DNA from: DATFVA01 sp963815785
GTDB taxonomy: Bacteria > Bacteroidota > Ignavibacteria > Ignavibacteriales > Ignavibacteriaceae
NCBI GenBank assembly: GCA_963815785.1
Contig: CAWFHZ010000007.1
Location: 806,001 to 870,000, forward strand
Direction: 5' to 3'
DNA length: 64,000 nucleotides
Of the stretch, positions 44,494-54,032 are shown in pieces. Numbering within the stretch: position 1 is the stretch's first letter; each line of letters starts with the position of its first letter. The translations under genes and the position numbers were made by a program. The notes under the pieces were generated by a model that was not told where the DNA came from, searched no databases, and worked only from the letters and a program-made list of their open reading frames with translations.

Positions 44494-47466
44494 TTGAAGA
44501 ATTATTTAATTACAATAATCACATTACTTTCAATTTCTGCCATCTTTCCGCAGACAACAGCTGATAAATATAATCAGGCAATGACTGCATATAATAATCA
44601 ACAGTATGTGACTGCCGTAGGTTTATTTGATGACTTCTTTTCCGATTATAAATTATCCGATGAATTATTTGCGACAGCCAAATACTACTATTCTGATGCA
44701 CTTTTAAATACAGGTGAAAAAATTGCTGCTGCATCAGGATTTGAATTTATAGTAAACAACTTTAGATGGTCTGCATTCCGTTATAAAGCTTTGTACAAGC
44801 TTGGTATTATTTATTTTGAAGAAAAAGAATATGATAAAAGCAGAAAAAATCTTCAGCAGCTTCTTAATGAATATCCTGAAACTGAGCACACCGGTTCAGC
44901 ACTTTACTGGATAGGTGAATCATACACTGAGCAAAACAGGCTGGAAGATGCTATTTCATTTTTGGAAGAAGCAGTAAACAACAAAAAAAATAATAAGTAC
45001 CTGGATTATTCGATATTTACACTTGCAAATACATATGAAAAAACAGGTGAATATGATAAGGCTGTTAAATATTACGACAGGTTGCTTTCGTATCATCAGA
45101 ATAGTCCGCTCGCTCTTTCAGCACAATTAAGAATTGGAGTTTGTTATTTCAAGTTAAAAGATTATCAATCTTCAATTCTTGAACTAAATAATCCGAGACT
45201 AACAAATCTGCCCGCAGATATTTATTCTGAAAGTCTTTATTTACTGGGTAATTCATATTACAGGGTTCAGGAATACAACAATGCTGAAAAAACCTATACT
45301 GAACTTTTACGGAAGTTTCCTTCATCTGACGTTTTCAGAGATTCACAGTATGGATTGGCATGGACTTATTTTCAACAGAAGAAATACGATGATGCTTATG
45401 ATATTTTCAACAAACTTTCAACCGGTGATGATTCACTTGCTATAAAATCATTCTACTGGAAAGCTGAATCAAAACGTTATGCCGGAAAAGAGGAAGAAGC
45501 TTTTAAGATATACAACGAATTTCTGAATAAATATCCGGGAAGTGAATTAGCTCATGATGTAAGATATCAGCTGGGCGGTTACTATTTCGATTCCAAAAAT
45601 TATGTTACTTCTGAAAGTTATTTAAAAGCTGCCGTTAATTCTGATAATGCTGATATTAAAGCCAGGGCGCAAACAATGCTTGGAGAAATTTCACTCGACA
45701 AGAAGGATTATAAAAAGGCTGCAGATTATTTTAATAAGGTAATGACGCTTTCAGTTAAAAAACCAGAGCTAATTAACAGGGCTAAACTTGGTCTTGGTAC
45801 TACTTATTTTTTCAATGGGGAATATGAAAAGGCAATTGAATATCTTAACGAAATTGATATTTCAGAATCAGGAGTTGAAAAGGACAAGATAAATTTTTAC
45901 CTGGGAGAAAGTTATTACGCAGAGGGAAAATACCAGGACGCTTTGAAATATTACCTTAAAGTTGATTCAAAAGACTCATCTGTTTCGGCTCAGAGTTTAT
46001 ACGGGAAAGCTTACTGTTATTTTAATCAAAGAAACTTTGAAAGTGCGGCAAACAGTTTTTCGGATTTTGCGAAGAAATATCCTGATGATAAACGTATTAT
46101 AGATGTAAAACTCAGGTTGGCAGATAGTTATTATGGCAGCAAAGATTACGCGGCTGCAAGCAGAATTTATAAAAATCTTTTTGCGGGAGGTTCTGCTTCT
46201 TTAACAGATCCATACGGCTATTACCAGTTTGCACAGGCTTTGTATAAAGCAGGTAGTACTGATGAAGCCATTAACGAGTTTAACAATCTTCAGCAGAGAT
46301 TCCCCGAATCACAATATGCACAGGGTTCACTTTTTACTATCGGATGGATTTATTTTCAAAAAGAAAATTTCAATGAAGCTATTCTAAAATACAGAAACCT
46401 GATGCAGGTGTATCCTAATTCTTCACTAACCCCGTTAGTATATTATTCAATTGGAGATGCATATTTTAATCAGGCAAAGTATGATTCTGCGATAATAAAT
46501 TATGAAAAAGTAATCACTCTATTTCCTTCTTCAAATTATGTTTTTGATGCAGTTAATGGGATGCAATACAGTTATGTGGCAAAAGATGAACCGACAAAAG
46601 CCATTTCACTAATTGATAATTTTGTTTCTAAAAATCCCGGGTTAAGTTTCTCAGACCAGCTTTTATTTAAAAAGGGCGAAATCTATTACAGTATGCGGGA
46701 TTATGAAAAAGCTGAGATGAGTTATAAAGAATTCGTTTCAGATTATCCATCCAGTAAACAAGTCCCCGATGCATATTATTGGATTGGCAAGAGTGCTCAA
46801 AATCTGAATCAGAATGAAGAGGCGGTATTTAATTTTAAAAAAGTCTTTGGTTCTTATCCAAATAGTGAAGCCGCGGGTGCTGCTGTATTAGAAATAGGAA
46901 ATATTTACAATGTGGAGAAAGATTATGATTCTGCGATTGAAATTTATAATAATGCAATTGATAAAATACCAAAATCTCCAAGGATTGCAGAAATAGTTTT
47001 TATGAAAGGTGTTACCTACAGTAACAAACAGGATCCCGATAATGCTTACAGTGTATTCCAGGATGTTGTTCAATATTATAGCGGAACTATTTTTGCAGAT
47101 AAAGCAAAACTTGAATTGGGGATGATAGAACTTTCCGCAGCAAGGTATAGTAATGCTGAATTTTATTTTAAAAACCTTGCAGATTCCAGATCGGATGATA
47201 TTGGAGCTAAAGCTCAGTATTTTCTTGGTGTAACTTTAGCCGAAGAAGGAAATAAGGATGAAGCCATTGATGTGCTTGAAAAAGTGAGAACTGTATTTTC
47301 AGCTTATGATGAATGGCTTACAAAATCGTATATGAAACTTGGTGATTTATATACAGAAAAAGAAGATTATAATAAGGCAAAGGAATTTTACAGAGCTGTA
47401 CTCATAAAGCATAAAGGTGATCAGTACGGGCATGAAGCACAAGATAAACTAAGGAAATTAAAATAA
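44494..47466 (+). CDS. Large secreted tetratricopeptide-repeat protein
   Basis: A 990-residue protein with a signal peptide (ending FPQ) and ~20 tandem TPR units across its length, many with the YbgF/Tol-Pal type pattern (ALYWIGESYTEQNRLEDAIS, AYYWIGKSAQNLNQNEEAVF, YFLGVTLAEEGNKDEAIDVL). It is predicted periplasmic. It begins a six-gene envelope run with a barrel, HU-SPOR protein, ExbB, ExbD and TonB, and its stop overlaps the next ATG as TAATG. It probably serves as a scaffold linking envelope layers, inferred from fold and context. TTG start. Confidence 0.88.
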   Translation: MKNYLITIITLLSISAIFPQTTADKYNQAMTAYNNQQYVTAVGLFDDFFSDYKLSDELFATAKYYYSDALLNTGEKIAAASGFEFIVNNFRWSAFRYKALYKLGIIYFEEKEYDKSRKNLQQLLNEYPETEHTGSALYWIGESYTEQNRLEDAISFLEEAVNNKKNNKYLDYSIFTLANTYEKTGEYDKAVKYYDRLLSYHQNSPLALSAQLRIGVCYFKLKDYQSSILELNNPRLTNLPADIYSESLYLLGNSYYRVQEYNNAEKTYTELLRKFPSSDVFRDSQYGLAWTYFQQKKYDDAYDIFNKLSTGDDSLAIKSFYWKAESKRYAGKEEEAFKIYNEFLNKYPGSELAHDVRYQLGGYYFDSKNYVTSESYLKAAVNSDNADIKARAQTMLGEISLDKKDYKKAADYFNKVMTLSVKKPELINRAKLGLGTTYFFNGEYEKAIEYLNEIDISESGVEKDKINFYLGESYYAEGKYQDALKYYLKVDSKDSSVSAQSLYGKAYCYFNQRNFESAANSFSDFAKKYPDDKRIIDVKLRLADSYYGSKDYAAASRIYKNLFAGGSASLTDPYGYYQFAQALYKAGSTDEAINEFNNLQQRFPESQYAQGSLFTIGWIYFQKENFNEAILKYRNLMQVYPNSSLTPLVYYSIGDAYFNQAKYDSAIINYEKVITLFPSSNYVFDAVNGMQYSYVAKDEPTKAISLIDNFVSKNPGLSFSDQLLFKKGEIYYSMRDYEKAEMSYKEFVSDYPSSKQVPDAYYWIGKSAQNLNQNEEAVFNFKKVFGSYPNSEAAGAAVLEIGNIYNVEKDYDSAIEIYNNAIDKIPKSPRIAEIVFMKGVTYSNKQDPDNAYSVFQDVVQYYSGTIFADKAKLELGMIELSAARYSNAEFYFKNLADSRSDDIGAKAQYFLGVTLAEEGNKDEAIDVLEKVRTVFSAYDEWLTKSYMKLGDLYTEKEDYNKAKEFYRAVLIKHKGDQYGHEAQDKLRKLK

Positions 47467-49064
47467 TGAAAAATTTAATTTTGTTTATTTTAATTACCGG
47501 AACAATTCAGTTAATTGCTCAGGATTCGAAATCGAATCCAAATGTTGAACTACCTGATTTTATAATTACCGGCAAAGAAGTTGTCTCTGTAGAGCAGGCA
47601 AAAAAAATAGCTCCTGATTTAGTTTCTGCCATCTCCGGTGATTTTCTAAAGCCTGCTTATTCACCTGAAGAACTTGAACTAAAAGAATTCCCGAATCCTT
47701 TAAACAATGATCTTAGCCTTTTTGATTCCTTAAATTTTGACAACGGCTGGCTTGAGGCAGGATTAGGATCTTATTTTGTACCCAGCGCCAGGCTGATCTA
47801 CTCGAACCCGTTTGGAAGCGGAATTTTTGAAGGCAGAGCAGGTGTTTTAAACCAGCGCGCTTACTTAAATGGAACTGATAAATATGAATTAAATGGCGGT
47901 GCTACATTATATTATTTTATAAAAAGTGATCTTCCCGCTTTTAACGGTATGAAGCTAAAAATGAATGGAGATCTTGCAACAACGGGGTATAAACTCTATG
48001 GAGCTTATTACACCACTGGTGCCTGGAAAAGGAAACTGAATACAGGGAGTTTTTCATTTTTATTTGATAATCTTTCTCATGAAAGTTTTATATACCAGAT
48101 GCAGTTTAAAGATGAACTTGCATCCCTCGATAACCCGAATTTTTCTGAAAATCTTTTTGCATTGGACGGTTTTGCGAAAACTTATTTCTCGGCGTTTAAT
48201 ATTAATCTGAATTTTAATTACAAGAGACAATTCATTTTAAACAAACTCCAGGATAACTCTGAGTTTTATTTTGTAAACGTTAGACCAACAGTTGGATTAA
48301 ACTTATCAGATGTTTTACGGGCAGATTTTGGCATTACGTATTCACAGGATGGAAGTCATTCCTTCAGCGCGCCGTATGCCTCTGCTGCTCTGCACCTGGA
48401 ACAAAACGTAACTTTGTTTGGTGAATTTGCGCCGGCTGCTGAATTTCTTACAGAGAATTATTTTATAAGGTTAAATCCATATTTTAATGTTAATACGTTT
48501 ACTAATCTCTTCTTTGAAAAATCGAATGTACTAAAATCGGTTTTGAAATATGAATATGGAAGATACTTCGAGATAGACGGAGGTATTAAATATTATACTT
48601 CTGATGAAATCCCTTATTTTAAAAATAACATTTTAGATGGCACTTTTAATCTTGCCACCACAAGCGGAAACAGTATAGCCGGATTTATTAATTTACTCTT
48701 CCACCTTGGACCTTATGGAATATTCTACGGAACCGGGCAATACGAAGATGCAAGAAATGATTCAAGTAATATTTTGCCGTATCACCCGAAATGGACTACG
48801 TCTTTAAATTATGGGTATAACTTTAAAATGGGATTAAGTACTGAAGCATCATTATATTACGCTTCAGAAAGTTTTGCTGATATGATTAATACACAGAAAC
48901 TAAATTCTTATATTGATCTCGGCTTAAAATTTTCTTATAAACTTACGCCGGGTTTCTTTATTACACTGCAGTTTAATAACCTGGTTAACAACGAAAATTA
49001 TAAATGGCTCAGGTATAAAGATCTTCCTTTAAATATTACGGGTGGAATTAAGTTTACCTGGTAA
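47466..49064 (+). CDS. Outer-membrane beta-barrel protein, TonB-receptor-like
   Basis: A 532-residue secreted protein. The signal peptide ends LIAQ. A short periplasmic part with PDFIITGKEVVSVEQAKKIA (resembling the start of a plug/linker) precedes a barrel of ~16-20 strands with typical segments (WLEAGLGSYFVPSARLIYSN, FINLLFHLGPYGIFYGTG). It ends NITGGIKFTW, with a terminal aromatic. It lacks a full plug, so it is not a classic TonB receptor. It overlaps the TPR gene and precedes the HU-SPOR gene by 30 bp. Confidence 0.82.
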   Translation: MKNLILFILITGTIQLIAQDSKSNPNVELPDFIITGKEVVSVEQAKKIAPDLVSAISGDFLKPAYSPEELELKEFPNPLNNDLSLFDSLNFDNGWLEAGLGSYFVPSARLIYSNPFGSGIFEGRAGVLNQRAYLNGTDKYELNGGATLYYFIKSDLPAFNGMKLKMNGDLATTGYKLYGAYYTTGAWKRKLNTGSFSFLFDNLSHESFIYQMQFKDELASLDNPNFSENLFALDGFAKTYFSAFNINLNFNYKRQFILNKLQDNSEFYFVNVRPTVGLNLSDVLRADFGITYSQDGSHSFSAPYASAALHLEQNVTLFGEFAPAAEFLTENYFIRLNPYFNVNTFTNLFFEKSNVLKSVLKYEYGRYFEIDGGIKYYTSDEIPYFKNNILDGTFNLATTSGNSIAGFINLLFHLGPYGIFYGTGQYEDARNDSSNILPYHPKWTTSLNYGYNFKMGLSTEASLYYASESFADMINTQKLNSYIDLGLKFSYKLTPGFFITLQFNNLVNNENYKWLRYKDLPLNITGGIKFTW

Positions 49065-49094
49065 ATTTTTACAACTAAATTAAATACCGGTAAA

Positions 49095-50981
49095 ATGAAT
49101 AAAGCAGAAATAATTAGAAAAATTGCAAAGAAATCCGGGGTACCGGATATTGAAGCAAAAAAACTTTTTGAAATATTTCTTAAGAATATATCCGATACAT
49201 TAAAGCCGGGTGAATCAATTAAAATCCCGGGTGTTGGTTTGTTTCAGCTTAGGGTGGGACAAATTGAAAATACCGCTGGGCACAAGGAACAGAATTTTAT
49301 ATACTCTGACTTAATAGTATTTATTGATGAAGGTGAGAGTAATCTAACTGAAGGTGAAGAAATAATATTTAATGTTCCTTCAGGAATTACAGAAGAATAT
49401 CAACCTGCAGATTCACATTTCAGCTTAAGCGTCGGCAAGCCAATTATTCCATTAAAAGGAGTTAAAGCGAACGAATTTTTTATTCCGCCTTCAGGGACTG
49501 AATTAAGAAGTCTTATAGAATCTAAAGTGAGCAGACTGCTGGAAGAGGGTGAAAGAGTTGAGGGCGGGAAAGAGACAGAAACCATCTTATTAAAATCAAA
49601 GGATGAAAAAACAGAAAGAAAATCGTTTGACTCTTATAAAACGGGAAAAGGAAAAAGTTCAGTTGCAACTGAGGAGAATGAAGTTCCCTCACGCAGTGAT
49701 TTTCTAAAGACAAGAGAATTTGAAGATTTATCTTGGGATTTCGGCGAAAATCTTTCCGAAGATATAGAAGAGGAATCTATCCTTGACTTTGACAAAAAGC
49801 GGTTGGATGATGATGAGATTAGGAAAGATGAACAAAAATGGATTAACGAAGTGGAGGAAGTTGATGATGATTTTGATTCCGTTCCTGAATTTGAGGAAGA
49901 AAATTCAGATAACACAGAAGAGGAAATTTATGAAAATTTAGCTGAAGCAGATACTGATGAAAATATTAATGCAAACGATTTATTAGAAAAGGAAAGAAGC
50001 GCGGAAATTATTAATTCAGATGAAAATGAAGAATCAGAGCAAATTTCAGAATCTGAAATTGCTATTGATGAAGAGAGTATCGGAACTGAATCAACCGATG
50101 AAGAAGAAACAGCAATAAATCAGAAGGATTCTGAACAAGAACCAGTGCTCAATAATTTTCAGAGAGTGGCATCCTTAACAAAAGAGTTTAACACAACTGA
50201 ATTTGAACAGGATGATAATGATGAAGCTGAAGAGCAACCAAGAAGAATTACTGAAGTTCGGGGAGGATTTCAAAAAGTACGAAGAACCACCGCAGAATTT
50301 GATTTTGATCTATCGGGAATTAAAGGACTTGATGAAATAGACGAGTCGGAAAAACCTAAAAAAAGGAAAAAGTCAAATCGGTCTGATGGATCAAAAAAGG
50401 ATTATAAGGGTTACAAAAAAAATAGCTATTTACCTTCATACATTATTGGTTTTGTTGTACTGCTTGCCCTCATCGGTATAATATTTTTATACCTGAAATT
50501 AAAACAAGCAAACCATGAAATGGAAGCAAAAAAGCAGGCTGGTAATAGCACACAGACAAAGGTAATTGATAGGAATTATGATGTTCCCGTGACCTATCCT
50601 TATAATTCTTCAACTGATAAAAAACCATCTGAAAAAAGTGCCAGTACAAATGATGAGGCCGGGGTGAAAGATAATAAGCAGCAAGCTCCGGGAAGCACTA
50701 TTAATGAAACAAAATCCGGTGTTCCCGAGGTAAGAACGGCTGTTGATGCTGAAAGAGTTGCTGATTTTATTTTTAAATACCCTGAAGGATTAATGGTTCA
50801 GGTTTCATCTTGGAAAAGTAAATCTATTGCTATTAAGGAAGTAAATAAATATCGCAGTTCGGGTTATAGTGCATTTGCAGAAGCTTCATCTATATCGGGC
50901 AAAGGTATCTACTACAGAGTCAGAGTCGGGTACTTTAATTCACTTGATGAAGCGAAGAAGTTTGCAAATGATAATCAATAA
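49095..50981 (+). CDS. HU-like DNA-binding domain fused to transmembrane helix and SPOR domain
   Basis: A 628-residue fusion. Residues 1-~75 are an HU/IHF-type fold (MNKAEIIRKIAKKSGVPDIE, then AKKLFEIFLKNISDTLKPGE and IPGVGLFQLR). Residues ~150-400 are extremely acidic and low complexity. A basic patch (PKKRKKSNRSDGSKKDYKGY) precedes a membrane helix near 449-467 (YIIGFVVLLALIGIIFLYL). The C-terminal ~64 residues form a SPOR domain (GLMVQVSSWKSKSIAIKEVN to DEAKKFANDNQ). The layout puts the HU part in the cytoplasm and the SPOR part in the periplasm, where SPOR domains bind denuded peptidoglycan. It could tether chromosome to the wall; this is inferred. Confidence 0.85.
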   Translation: MNKAEIIRKIAKKSGVPDIEAKKLFEIFLKNISDTLKPGESIKIPGVGLFQLRVGQIENTAGHKEQNFIYSDLIVFIDEGESNLTEGEEIIFNVPSGITEEYQPADSHFSLSVGKPIIPLKGVKANEFFIPPSGTELRSLIESKVSRLLEEGERVEGGKETETILLKSKDEKTERKSFDSYKTGKGKSSVATEENEVPSRSDFLKTREFEDLSWDFGENLSEDIEEESILDFDKKRLDDDEIRKDEQKWINEVEEVDDDFDSVPEFEEENSDNTEEEIYENLAEADTDENINANDLLEKERSAEIINSDENEESEQISESEIAIDEESIGTESTDEEETAINQKDSEQEPVLNNFQRVASLTKEFNTTEFEQDDNDEAEEQPRRITEVRGGFQKVRRTTAEFDFDLSGIKGLDEIDESEKPKKRKKSNRSDGSKKDYKGYKKNSYLPSYIIGFVVLLALIGIIFLYLKLKQANHEMEAKKQAGNSTQTKVIDRNYDVPVTYPYNSSTDKKPSEKSASTNDEAGVKDNKQQAPGSTINETKSGVPEVRTAVDAERVADFIFKYPEGLMVQVSSWKSKSIAIKEVNKYRSSGYSAFAEASSISGKGIYYRVRVGYFNSLDEAKKFANDNQ

Positions 50982-51006
50982 ATAAAGATAAAAGAAAAGG
51001 AAAACT

Positions 51007-51663
51007 ATGGAGCTGTTTTCAATATTTTTAAAGGGCGGGATAATAATGTGGTTTATCCTTGCCTGTTCAATTATAGGATTAACAGTAATAATTGACAGAT
51101 ATATAGTAATCAGAAGAGCAAAAATTAACGTGCCTGCTTTTATGGTGAGGATAAGAGGGATGCTCAAGAAAAAAGATATTTCAGGCGCCATAAGTTATTG
51201 TATGGAAGAGAAATCGCCGGTTGCAAATATTATCAGAAAGGGATTAAGTAAATATAAGCTTGGACATGAGAGAGTTAAAGAATCTATTGAAAACGCAGGA
51301 AGACAGGAGATTAGTAAACTTGAAAAAGGTCTTGCTGTACTGGCATCTATTTCAGGAATTGCTCCATTGCTAGGATTTCTCGGAACTGTGACCGGAATGA
51401 TTTCTGCTTTTATGACGATTGAAGATCTTGCAGGTTCTGCAAATCCCAGTGATCTTGCAGGTGGAATCTGGGAAGCACTGCTCACAACAGCTTTTGGATT
51501 AATGGTTGGTATTCCTGCGCTCGCATTTTACAATTACTTTATAGGTGCTGTTAAAAAACTGGTAGGCGATATGGAAACCGTTGCAAATGATGTGGTAGAT
51601 ATAATTCAGGATAGTTCTGCCACTCAAGCAGACTTCGAAGAAGAAATTGAAATTGATATATAG
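51007..51663 (+). CDS. exbB: MotA/TolQ/ExbB proton-channel protein
   Basis: A 218-residue inner-membrane protein. Three helices are clear: IMWFILACSIIGLTVIIDRY, then LASISGIAPLLGFLGTVTGM and LLTTAFGLMVGIPALAFYNY. The conserved GIAPLLGFLGTVTGMI channel segment is intact. It should harness proton flow with ExbD to drive TonB. It lies 25 bp after the HU-SPOR gene and 8 bp before exbD. Confidence 0.92.
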   Translation: MELFSIFLKGGIIMWFILACSIIGLTVIIDRYIVIRRAKINVPAFMVRIRGMLKKKDISGAISYCMEEKSPVANIIRKGLSKYKLGHERVKESIENAGRQEISKLEKGLAVLASISGIAPLLGFLGTVTGMISAFMTIEDLAGSANPSDLAGGIWEALLTTAFGLMVGIPALAFYNYFIGAVKKLVGDMETVANDVVDIIQDSSATQADFEEEIEIDI

Positions 51664-51671
51664 GATTTCCA

Positions 51672-52076
51672 ATGAAATTTAACACATCAAATGAACCATT
51701 GGCAATTTTCAGTTATTCATCTTTAACTGACATTGTGATGCTGCTGCTGATTTTCTTTTTACTTACTTCGCAGTTTGTTATACAAACGGGAGTAAAGGTT
51801 AAACTTCCCGGTTCGAAGACAAGCGAACAAACTTCTGCTTCTCAATTAATTGTAACGCTTACTTCTGCCGGAGCAATTTTTGCCGGGCAGGATGAAGTTA
51901 CAGTTGATGAACTTCCGGCACGGCTTGCACTTATGAAGGGAGAAGGAAAGGAACAAAACCTTATCATTCGTGCAGATAAATCTGTTGCGGTCGATCTTGT
52001 AATTAAAGTAATTGACGCAGCCAAGTCTACCGGGATAGATAAATTTACAATTCAGACAGAGAAAGAAAAACTTTAA
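51672..52076 (+). CDS. exbD: ExbD/TolR biopolymer transport protein
   Basis: A 134-residue protein with one N-terminal helix (TDIVMLLLIFFLLTSQFVIQ), whose aspartate (TDIVM) is the conserved proton-carrying residue, and a periplasmic domain. The family ending AAKSTGIDKFTIQTEKEKL is typical. It partners ExbB. Short spacing on both sides shows co-transcription with exbB and tonB. Confidence 0.92.
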   Translation: MKFNTSNEPLAIFSYSSLTDIVMLLLIFFLLTSQFVIQTGVKVKLPGSKTSEQTSASQLIVTLTSAGAIFAGQDEVTVDELPARLALMKGEGKEQNLIIRADKSVAVDLVIKVIDAAKSTGIDKFTIQTEKEKL

Positions 52077-52086
52077 ATTAAAAAAG

Positions 52087-52782
52087 ATGACTTATAATTC
52101 GATCAGACATATGTCGTTTTCTATCTCGATGCTCGTGCATATTATTATCTTTATACTTCTTCTTTTTATAAAGTTTTCTATGGATTATCCGCCGCGCGAA
52201 TATGTTGAACTTACATTCGGTAAATCAAATCAGCAGGGATCTTCCGGTGCAATTGGAACACAACTGAACCAGGTTGAAGAAAACGCCAAAGCAGAAACGA
52301 ATGAGACCGTTGATAAAAGTAAGGAAGTAAAAGAAGTTGAATTACCTAAAGCAAAAAATACTTCTGAAGAAAATGTTATTAAACCAGCGGACAAGCAGAA
52401 GGAACAGACTAAATCCGTTAAGACCGAAACTAAGGAAAACACTGATTCAAAAGTGACAACTGTTGGGCAGGGAAATAAAGCAGCCGGTGAAGGCAGTTTC
52501 GGATTTGATATCGATTGGGGAGGGCAGGGCACAAGAAAGATATATAGCTACATACTTCCCGATTATCCTGAAGGCGTTAATAAAGAAATCAATATCAGGT
52601 TAAAATTTTCTATTCTGCCGGATGGCACGGTTGGTACTATTCTTCCATTAACAAAAGCAGATACAAAACTGGAAAATGCTGCAATAAATTCTTTAAGACA
52701 ATGGAGATTTGAAGCTTTGGAACCCGGGCAGAAACAGTCTGAACAAGCTGCTGTTATTGTATTCCCTTACCGTCTTCAGTAG
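52087..52782 (+). CDS. tonB: TonB-family energy transducer
   Basis: A 231-residue protein. Residues ~9-30 form one membrane helix (MSFSISMLVHIIIFILLLFI). The middle is Glu/Lys/Thr-rich instead of the usual Pro-rich spacer. The C-terminal ~90 residues have the TonB fold (DYPEGVNKEINIRLKFSILP, DGTVGTILPLTK, ENAAINSLRQWRFEALEPGQ). It transmits ExbBD energy to outer-membrane partners. The neighbouring barrel and TPR proteins may be its partners. Confidence 0.88.
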   Translation: MTYNSIRHMSFSISMLVHIIIFILLLFIKFSMDYPPREYVELTFGKSNQQGSSGAIGTQLNQVEENAKAETNETVDKSKEVKEVELPKAKNTSEENVIKPADKQKEQTKSVKTETKENTDSKVTTVGQGNKAAGEGSFGFDIDWGGQGTRKIYSYILPDYPEGVNKEINIRLKFSILPDGTVGTILPLTKADTKLENAAINSLRQWRFEALEPGQKQSEQAAVIVFPYRLQ

Positions 52783-53050
52783 GTTCATTATAATAAAACC
52801 TGTAGAAGAAAAATTCACCAATTGTTAAAAGAGATAAAGAAAAAGTATCTCTATCAAAATATAAACCTAATCCTTTTTCATCCATTACCGCTTTTGCAAT
52901 TATACCTGTTATAGACCATCCTATAGCAAACAAAACAGCTATTAAACCAAGATTTAGGACTCCTGATTTTAAACCCTCGCTCTGCCATTTTTTTGTAAAG
53001 ATTACCAGGGCAAAAATCAGATGAAGAAAAAATATAAATGCGGATAACAT
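52754..53050 (-). CDS. Small membrane protein of unknown function
   Basis: A 98-residue protein with two or three hydrophobic helices (LSAFIFFLHLIFALVIFTKK, LNLGLIAVLFAIGWSITGII) and a charged tail. The 3' end overlaps the convergent tonB gene by 29 bp. It follows two membrane-protein genes on the same strand (DUF2085 and another), spaced by 13 bp. Not assigned to a family. Confidence 0.65.
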   Translation of the reverse strand: MLSAFIFFLHLIFALVIFTKKWQSEGLKSGVLNLGLIAVLFAIGWSITGIIAKAVMDEKGLGLYFDRDTFSLSLLTIGEFFFYRFYYNEPTEDGKGIQ

Positions 53051-53062
53051 TGAAGTTTCCTG

Positions 53063-53566
53063 TCAGATTGGATTTCTTCGGTTCACAATCATTCTGCCCA
53101 GTACCCCTCCAAGCAATCCGAAGACAGAATCAACTATTAAGTTGCTTATCAAAATAAAAATGGTATAGAGTAAAGAGAATCCTGTAGAAACTATCTGGTC
53201 TGACATACCATTCATTAAGTTCAAAGTTTGTTTCGCAGTCTCTCCCAATTTAAGGTTATCAATAATTTCTTTGGTTTGAGGAAGCGTTTGTACAAAATCA
53301 TTTGAGTGGGTGAAAAAAGTAATAATTAGATCAAAAAAAGTTGTAAAGATCGCCGCAACTATTCCCGTAAACAAACCAATTAACAAGCTGGTCTTAATCG
53401 TAAGATTTACATTGCTGTTTAAAGCTTTACGATAGAGTAAAAGTGCTGTAAATACTGAAAGTGGAACGATAAGACAACAACCGAATTCCCTTACACCCGG
53501 AACAGTTGTAAGAACAGCAGCACCAAACCCTGTTACCAGAGAGGATAAATAAGCTTTACTCGACAT
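53063..53566 (-). CDS. Integral membrane protein, unknown (DUF4199-like layout)
   Basis: A 167-residue protein with four hydrophobic helices, including GFGAAVLTTVPGVREFGCCL and SLLIGLFTGIVAAIFTTFFD, and a central soluble loop (TLPQTKEIIDNLKLGETAKQ). The four-helix plan resembles small DUF4199-type proteins of this phylum but the match was not tested. It overlaps the DUF2085 gene by 11 bp, so they are co-transcribed. Function unknown. Confidence 0.7.
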   Translation of the reverse strand: MSSKAYLSSLVTGFGAAVLTTVPGVREFGCCLIVPLSVFTALLLYRKALNSNVNLTIKTSLLIGLFTGIVAAIFTTFFDLIITFFTHSNDFVQTLPQTKEIIDNLKLGETAKQTLNLMNGMSDQIVSTGFSLLYTIFILISNLIVDSVFGLLGGVLGRMIVNRRNPI

Positions 53567-54032
53567 TTGAACTTAGCTTTAACTCTAAATAATAATTATC
53601 AATGGTTGTAAAAATATAAAGAATAGATACAGAACCCAAAAATAATCCCGTGCTGAATGCAATCCATTTTGAATAATTGTAAACCCCGGTTGAGTATAGT
53701 AATACATCAGCAGCCATTGGCAACATACTGACAAATAAAAACTTCACGGAGTGGGGTTTAATTTTAGGAAAAAATAGGACAACAATTGAAGAGATAAGGG
53801 AACCCGCATAGATCCCGGTACATCTTGCGCAAACCTCAAATTTTTGCCCGGAAACATAAACTGATTTTAAAGGATCCTGATGACAAACTTGTGAATAAAT
53901 TTTTTTGAGAAATATATCTGAGAACAAAATTGCATCACCACTATGAAATAAAACGGGGAAAACAATACCTAAGCACCAGAGTGAAAGTAATATCACAAAT
54001 AATGATTTTATATAGACTGCTTTGGAACTCAA
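53556..54032 (-). CDS. DUF2085 family membrane protein
   Basis: A 158-residue protein with four helices. The DUF2085 signature is present: IYSQVCHQDPLKS, then FEVCARCTGIYAG, with the CHQ and CARCTG cysteine/histidine cluster that may bind a metal. The TTG start overlaps the restored stop of the beta-propeller gene (TTGA). Function unknown across the family; the cluster faces the membrane surface and could be redox or metal linked. Confidence 0.85.
   Translation of the reverse strand: MSSKAVYIKSLFVILLSLWCLGIVFPVLFHSGDAILFSDIFLKKIYSQVCHQDPLKSVYVSGQKFEVCARCTGIYAGSLISSIVVLFFPKIKPHSVKFLFVSMLPMAADVLLYSTGVYNYSKWIAFSTGLFLGSVSILYIFTTIDNYYLELKLSSNVE

Noticed and set aside
49400..49915. Ser-rich minus-strand frames opposite the HU-SPOR gene
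   Set aside because: They are the complement of the Glu/Asp-rich codons of the acidic spacer, so the serine richness is an artefact.
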